A program made the position numbers and the translations under genes. Under the pieces are notes generated by a model, which did no database searches, was not told where the DNA came from, and saw nothing but the letters and a program-made list of their open reading frames with translations. Of a stretch of DNA of 34,786 bases, positions 31,908 through 34,786 are shown one piece after another. Source of the stretch: GCA-2725625 sp964574215 (GTDB lineage Bacteria; Pseudomonadota; Alphaproteobacteria; Rhodospirillales; UBA2165); the NCBI GenBank assembly GCA_964574215.1, contig CAZNLR010000050.1:1-34786 (forward strand), read 5' to 3'. The first letter of the stretch is position 1. The number at the start of each line of letters is the position of its first letter.

Positions 31908-32380
31908 TCGAGCTGGTAAACCAGGATATCGTCCCAGGCGTCTTTGCAGGCGCCGGGCGATCCCGGCAAGGCGAAAAGATAGGTTCCGTTGGCCACCCCG
32001 GCGGTGGCGCGCGATTGAATGGTTGAGGTGCCGATTTTTTCAAAACTCAACATACGGAACAACTCGCCGAAGCCGGGAATATCCTTTTCGTAAACCTCGG
32101 CGAAGGCTTCCGGCGTCACATCACGGCCCGTCACACCAGTGCCGCCGGTGGAGATCACGACGTCGATTTCCGCCTCGTTGATCCATTTGGTGAGCTGATC
32201 GACAATTTTTTCAACATCGTCTTTGACGATGGCCCGATCGACCATGTTATGACCAGCGCCCTCGATACGGTGAACAAGGGTGTCGCCGGATTTGTCGTCG
32301 TCCAGGGTACGTGAATCGGATACCGTCAGTACGGCAATGTTGACCGGCAGGAAATCCCGGTCACCTGTAACTTTACTCAT
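31853..32380 (-). CDS. moaB: Molybdenum cofactor biosynthesis protein B
   Basis: 175-residue MogA/MoaB-type protein that adenylylates molybdopterin before metal insertion. It has VNIAVLTVSDSRTLDDDKSGDTL, VISTGGTGVTGRDVTPEA, and LFALPGSPGACKDAWDDIL, all typical of the family. The frame is open upstream to 32506, but ATG 32380 forms an ATGA overlap with the stop of the lytic transglycosylase gene and gives the family length. It ends inside the last 55 bases of the DUF2064 gene. Confidence 0.94.
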   Translation of the reverse strand: MSKVTGDRDFLPVNIAVLTVSDSRTLDDDKSGDTLVHRIEGAGHNMVDRAIVKDDVEKIVDQLTKWINEAEIDVVISTGGTGVTGRDVTPEAFAEVYEKDIPGFGELFRMLSFEKIGTSTIQSRATAGVANGTYLFALPGSPGACKDAWDDILVYQLDYRFKPCNFVELMSRLIE

Positions 32381-34233
32381 TTTGTGGGTTTTTCCTCCGC
32401 GACCTCGACATCGCCGCCGGTCGGTGATTGATAGGCCGGCCATCTGCCGGCGGCAACCGCATCCAACGACGGCGTCGGGTTGCCGAAACGGGATTGGTAG
32501 ATCCAATAATTGGTTAACACGCGCTCGACAAAGATTCGCGTTTCCCGCAGGGGAATGCTTTCAATGAACAGCAACGGGTCATTCTGGTGTTTGATTTTAC
32601 GGGTCCATTTGTTGAGATTGCCGGGCCCGGCATTCCAGGCGGTCACCAGCCGGAACAAATCGCCTTTGATGCGGGAATCCTTCATCAGAATATCGATATA
32701 TTTCTGGCCCAGGGACACATTGGTTTCGGGATCGAACAGGGTATTGCGCTTGGAGCCGCGAAAGCGTCTGTCCCGGGCGACGAAACTGGCCGTTCCGGGC
32801 ATCAGTTGCATCAACCCCCGGGCGCCACGGTGGCTTTTGGCTTTGGGATTAAAACCCGATTCCTGACGGATCAAGGCCAATATCAGCGCGCGCGACGTTA
32901 TCTCGCTGTCTTTACCCGGCAGGGCAGGCGCCGGATAGGCCGTGCTGTCATAGAGGCTGGAGCCCGACTGAACCAGCATGTTGCCGATCCGCATGGCCAG
33001 GGACGGCATGTCCGCCCGGTCCGCCAAGGCCATCATGGCGCGGGCCAGTTCCGGCTTTGCCGTCGAAAAAAGGCGCCGCAGTTCCCGCTCGGCGCGGTGA
33101 TCCTCGCCGATCTGCAACAGGGTAACCGCCCGCTGCCCGCCGGGGGCGTTACTCAATTCGGACAGGGCTTCCTTAGCCAAAGGCGGCGGCGCCCAATTAT
33201 AGCTGACTTCCAGATTTAAGAGATGACGCGACAAAAGGCCGTAAAAGGTTCTCGGGAAAGCGGAGGCTGTCTTCAGATGCTTACTATAGTCTGCGGGTTT
33301 ACGAATTTTGATGCTCGCCCGCGCCGCCCAGAAAGCCCCCGCCGAAACCAGCCAGGGAGACGAGTAACCGGACTCGGAAACGGCGGTAAAATGTTGGCGC
33401 GACAAGCTAAAATTGCCCAGACGCCAGGCGGCGAGCGCGGCGACCCAATGGGCCTCCGGCAGATACTTGCCGGATTTTTTGGTCGCTTTGGAAGACCAGT
33501 CCAACGCCCACTGATCCCGACCTGCCGCATAGTAGCCGGCGGCGAGACGCGCCTGAGCCCGGTCCAGTTGGACGGGGTGAAACAATTGCTGGACTCTTTT
33601 GTTCCGCACCAGTTTTTTGAATGCTTTGGTCCAACCTTTGCGCAAGTAATACCGCATGCGTTTTTGAAACCCGCGCATTTCGTTGCGCTGCGCCCGGCTG
33701 AGTTTTTTACGGGGGTTATAGACCGCGTAACCCAAGTAGCGCCCATCATGGCCGGATCCATTGAGTCCTCTGCCCACCGGTTCTTTCGGCATTTTCCAGT
33801 TTTTGGGACGCCGTTTCATAGCCAGCTTGTAAAGCCGCCTGGCTTCCGGATGATCAGCGTATTTGTCCATCCAAGCCTTCAGCTCTTTGTATCGCGAGCG
33901 GTATTTGGTGGGATGGAGATAACGCTGGGCGAGAACGTGTCCCATCAGAATTCGATCTTCGAGTTTCTTGATGATCTTATCGGCTGCTTTCCATTCACCC
34001 GTCTGCTGCAATTTAAAAATTACCCGATAGCGGCTGACATCCGCCGGCGATAGAATGGCCGGTAAATTAGCCGATCGAAAGAAATCCGCCGTACCTTCTT
34101 CAAGAGACGCCGCCTCGATTTTTTCGCGCGACAGCTGGTCCGCGGCATAAGCCTCTTGCCCGCTTCCATAGCCAAGAAACAGGACCAGAGCGGCGGCGCT
34201 AATCAGGTGTATGGGGTAATTATTCACACGCAT
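32377..34233 (-). CDS. Soluble lytic murein transglycosylase
   Basis: 618-residue periplasmic enzyme that cleaves the glycan strands of peptidoglycan to 1,6-anhydromuramyl ends. The N-terminal signal peptide covers about residues 1-31 with cleavage near AYAA. A long helical superhelix rich in WAL/AAW repeats (about 60-440) precedes the SLT catalytic domain, where E458 in ALIRQESGFNP is the catalytic acid and GARGLMQLMPGTA and AWNAGPGN follow. It matches Slt70-type architecture. The start ATG at 34233 lacks a strong ribosome site. moaB follows with a 4-base overlap. Confidence 0.94.
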   Translation of the reverse strand: MRVNNYPIHLISAAALVLFLGYGSGQEAYAADQLSREKIEAASLEEGTADFFRSANLPAILSPADVSRYRVIFKLQQTGEWKAADKIIKKLEDRILMGHVLAQRYLHPTKYRSRYKELKAWMDKYADHPEARRLYKLAMKRRPKNWKMPKEPVGRGLNGSGHDGRYLGYAVYNPRKKLSRAQRNEMRGFQKRMRYYLRKGWTKAFKKLVRNKRVQQLFHPVQLDRAQARLAAGYYAAGRDQWALDWSSKATKKSGKYLPEAHWVAALAAWRLGNFSLSRQHFTAVSESGYSSPWLVSAGAFWAARASIKIRKPADYSKHLKTASAFPRTFYGLLSRHLLNLEVSYNWAPPPLAKEALSELSNAPGGQRAVTLLQIGEDHRAERELRRLFSTAKPELARAMMALADRADMPSLAMRIGNMLVQSGSSLYDSTAYPAPALPGKDSEITSRALILALIRQESGFNPKAKSHRGARGLMQLMPGTASFVARDRRFRGSKRNTLFDPETNVSLGQKYIDILMKDSRIKGDLFRLVTAWNAGPGNLNKWTRKIKHQNDPLLFIESIPLRETRIFVERVLTNYWIYQSRFGNPTPSLDAVAAGRWPAYQSPTGGDVEVAEEKPTK

Positions 34234-34458
34234 CTATCCGGAAACTATCCTCAATAAGCCTAAAAATCCGTTTATTTTAGATCGCCTCCCGGATTTGGTC
34301 TCAAAAATAGGGTAAACGCCGTTTTGTGGCAATAGCAAGCTTCTCGGGTCCGTATATACCGATACAAAGAATTTATCTTTCATCAATTTCTTTTCAGGCC
34401 ATTCTGCGATAAGGTGGAATTGTTAAATTTCAATTCGTTCGTCTCTTTTGTTCAAGTT
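34234..34458. other. Divergent intergenic region
   Basis: This 225-base gap separates the transglycosylase gene from the sensor gene. It must hold promoters for both. It is AT-rich in its right half. I see no tRNA, clear -35/-10 pair, or terminator in it. Confidence 0.6.
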
Positions 34459-34786
34459 ATGGCAACAGATCTTTCCAACAAACGGGCATCGGCAACAGAT
34501 CTACCGCTGATAATGATCGTCGTACTTAGTCTTTTGGGGCTGATCGGCATTATGGGCAGCCTTTTTTTCGTCACCCAAGACTATCTGGAAAAATCGACCA
34601 TCCAAGTTGCCGCCCGTTATTCCGAAGTCATCCGGGAATTTCGTTCAATTTACACATCTCGGGTCGTCGCCAAAGCCGTCGCCAACGGCATGCAGGCGAC
34701 CCACGATTTTGAAAACAGCGCCAACGCCATCCCATTGCCGGCAACCTTTACAAAAATGCTGGGGGAGCGGTTGGGCAATTTGGGCA
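34459..34786 (+). CDS. DUF3365 (Tll0287-like) sensor protein, 3' end cut by window edge
   Basis: The frame is open from ATG 34459 to the window end (109 codons). A short polar N-terminus is followed by a membrane helix (about residues 16-38, LIMIVVLSLLGLIGIMGSLFFV). Then comes the start of a periplasmic DUF3365-type domain: ARYSEVIREFRSIYTSRVVAKA, THDFENSANAIPLPATF. Proteins with this start usually end in a cyclase, histidine kinase, methyl-accepting or diguanylate cyclase domain, which lies outside the window. There is no clear ribosome site, so the start is not certain. A 12-base direct repeat lies in its first codons. Confidence 0.75.
   Translation, partial: MATDLSNKRASATDLPLIMIVVLSLLGLIGIMGSLFFVTQDYLEKSTIQVAARYSEVIREFRSIYTSRVVAKAVANGMQATHDFENSANAIPLPATFTKMLGERLGNLG

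Noticed and set aside
32381..32506. Longer N-terminus of moaB
   Set aside because: Arg/Cys-rich residues unlike MoaB; the ATGA overlap at 32377-32380 marks the real start.
33223..34053. 276-codon plus-strand frame within the transglycosylase gene
   Set aside because: Antisense shadow of a well-supported SLT gene.
1..34786. CRISPR array, insertion sequence or rRNA genes
   Set aside because: No regularly spaced repeats, transposase gene or rRNA-like sequence were seen.

Overview
The window reads as chromosome of a free-living alphaproteobacterium, probably Rhodospirillales-like. The grounds are the argD-argF-hslO gene order, moderately high GC by eye, many alphaproteobacterial-looking protein families, and a CAT-anticodon tRNA with an encoded CCA end. 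Genes are tightly packed. No stretch longer than about 200 bases lacks a gene, so there are no large silent regions.

Layout. (1) 1-1099: the 3' part of a tyrosine integrase abuts the 3' end of a tRNA gene. This looks like the right edge of an integrated element that continues off the left of the window. (2) 1179-4937, minus strand: argD, argF, hslO and a small lipoprotein. The argD leader has a good promoter followed by an intrinsic terminator. (3) 5041-7507, minus strand: three tandem paralogous ABC-2 permeases with no ATPase gene nearby. (4) 7624-13734, plus strand: recX, an MscS channel, otsB, a DUF6165-like gene, a LysE exporter, a GST, a methyltransferase and a small hypothetical. (5) 13756-16679, minus strand: a Tm-1-like/UPF0261 protein coupled to an FrdA-type flavoprotein. 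(6) 16812-20814, plus strand: an SDR, a DRE-TIM aldolase-type enzyme, a cupin and two AhpD-like (carboxymuconolactone decarboxylase) paralogues. (7) 20811-26235: mostly small minus-strand genes (methyltransferase, cNMP-binding protein, a third AhpD-like protein, DUF952, an acidic protein, ArsC/YffB-like, PA0069-type radical SAM), with a solute-binding protein and a YbaK-domain deacylase on plus. (8) 26437-30549: biotin operon bioB-bioA-bioF-bioD. (9) 30610-34786: a paired TIGR04283/TIGR04282 glycosyltransferase set, then moaB and a soluble lytic transglycosylase on minus, then the start of a DUF3365 sensor gene.

Main discovery. The AhpD-like gene at 19617-20261 is interrupted by one in-frame TGA (19860-19862), exactly where the second cysteine of its CxxC redox motif should be. 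A 17-nt perfect stem-loop (7-bp stem, GGC loop) begins 13 nt after that TGA, and a weaker lower stem extends it. This matches the form of a bacterial SECIS element. I therefore read the gene as one 214-residue selenoprotein with a C-x-x-U centre, not as two fragments or a pseudogene. The next gene is a gap-free paralogue over this region in which the same two positions are Asp and Phe, so it looks like a redox-dead partner. The selenocysteine machinery (selA, selB, selC, selD) is not in the window and would have to be elsewhere in the genome.

Other points of interest: a bioD that seems to start at ATT and lies in the same frame as bioF; a Shine-Dalgarno-masking hairpin before the YbaK-domain gene; tandem 45-bp repeats carrying 13-bp palindromes upstream of the MscS gene; and a perfect 17-bp inverted repeat before the cupin-selenoprotein operon.
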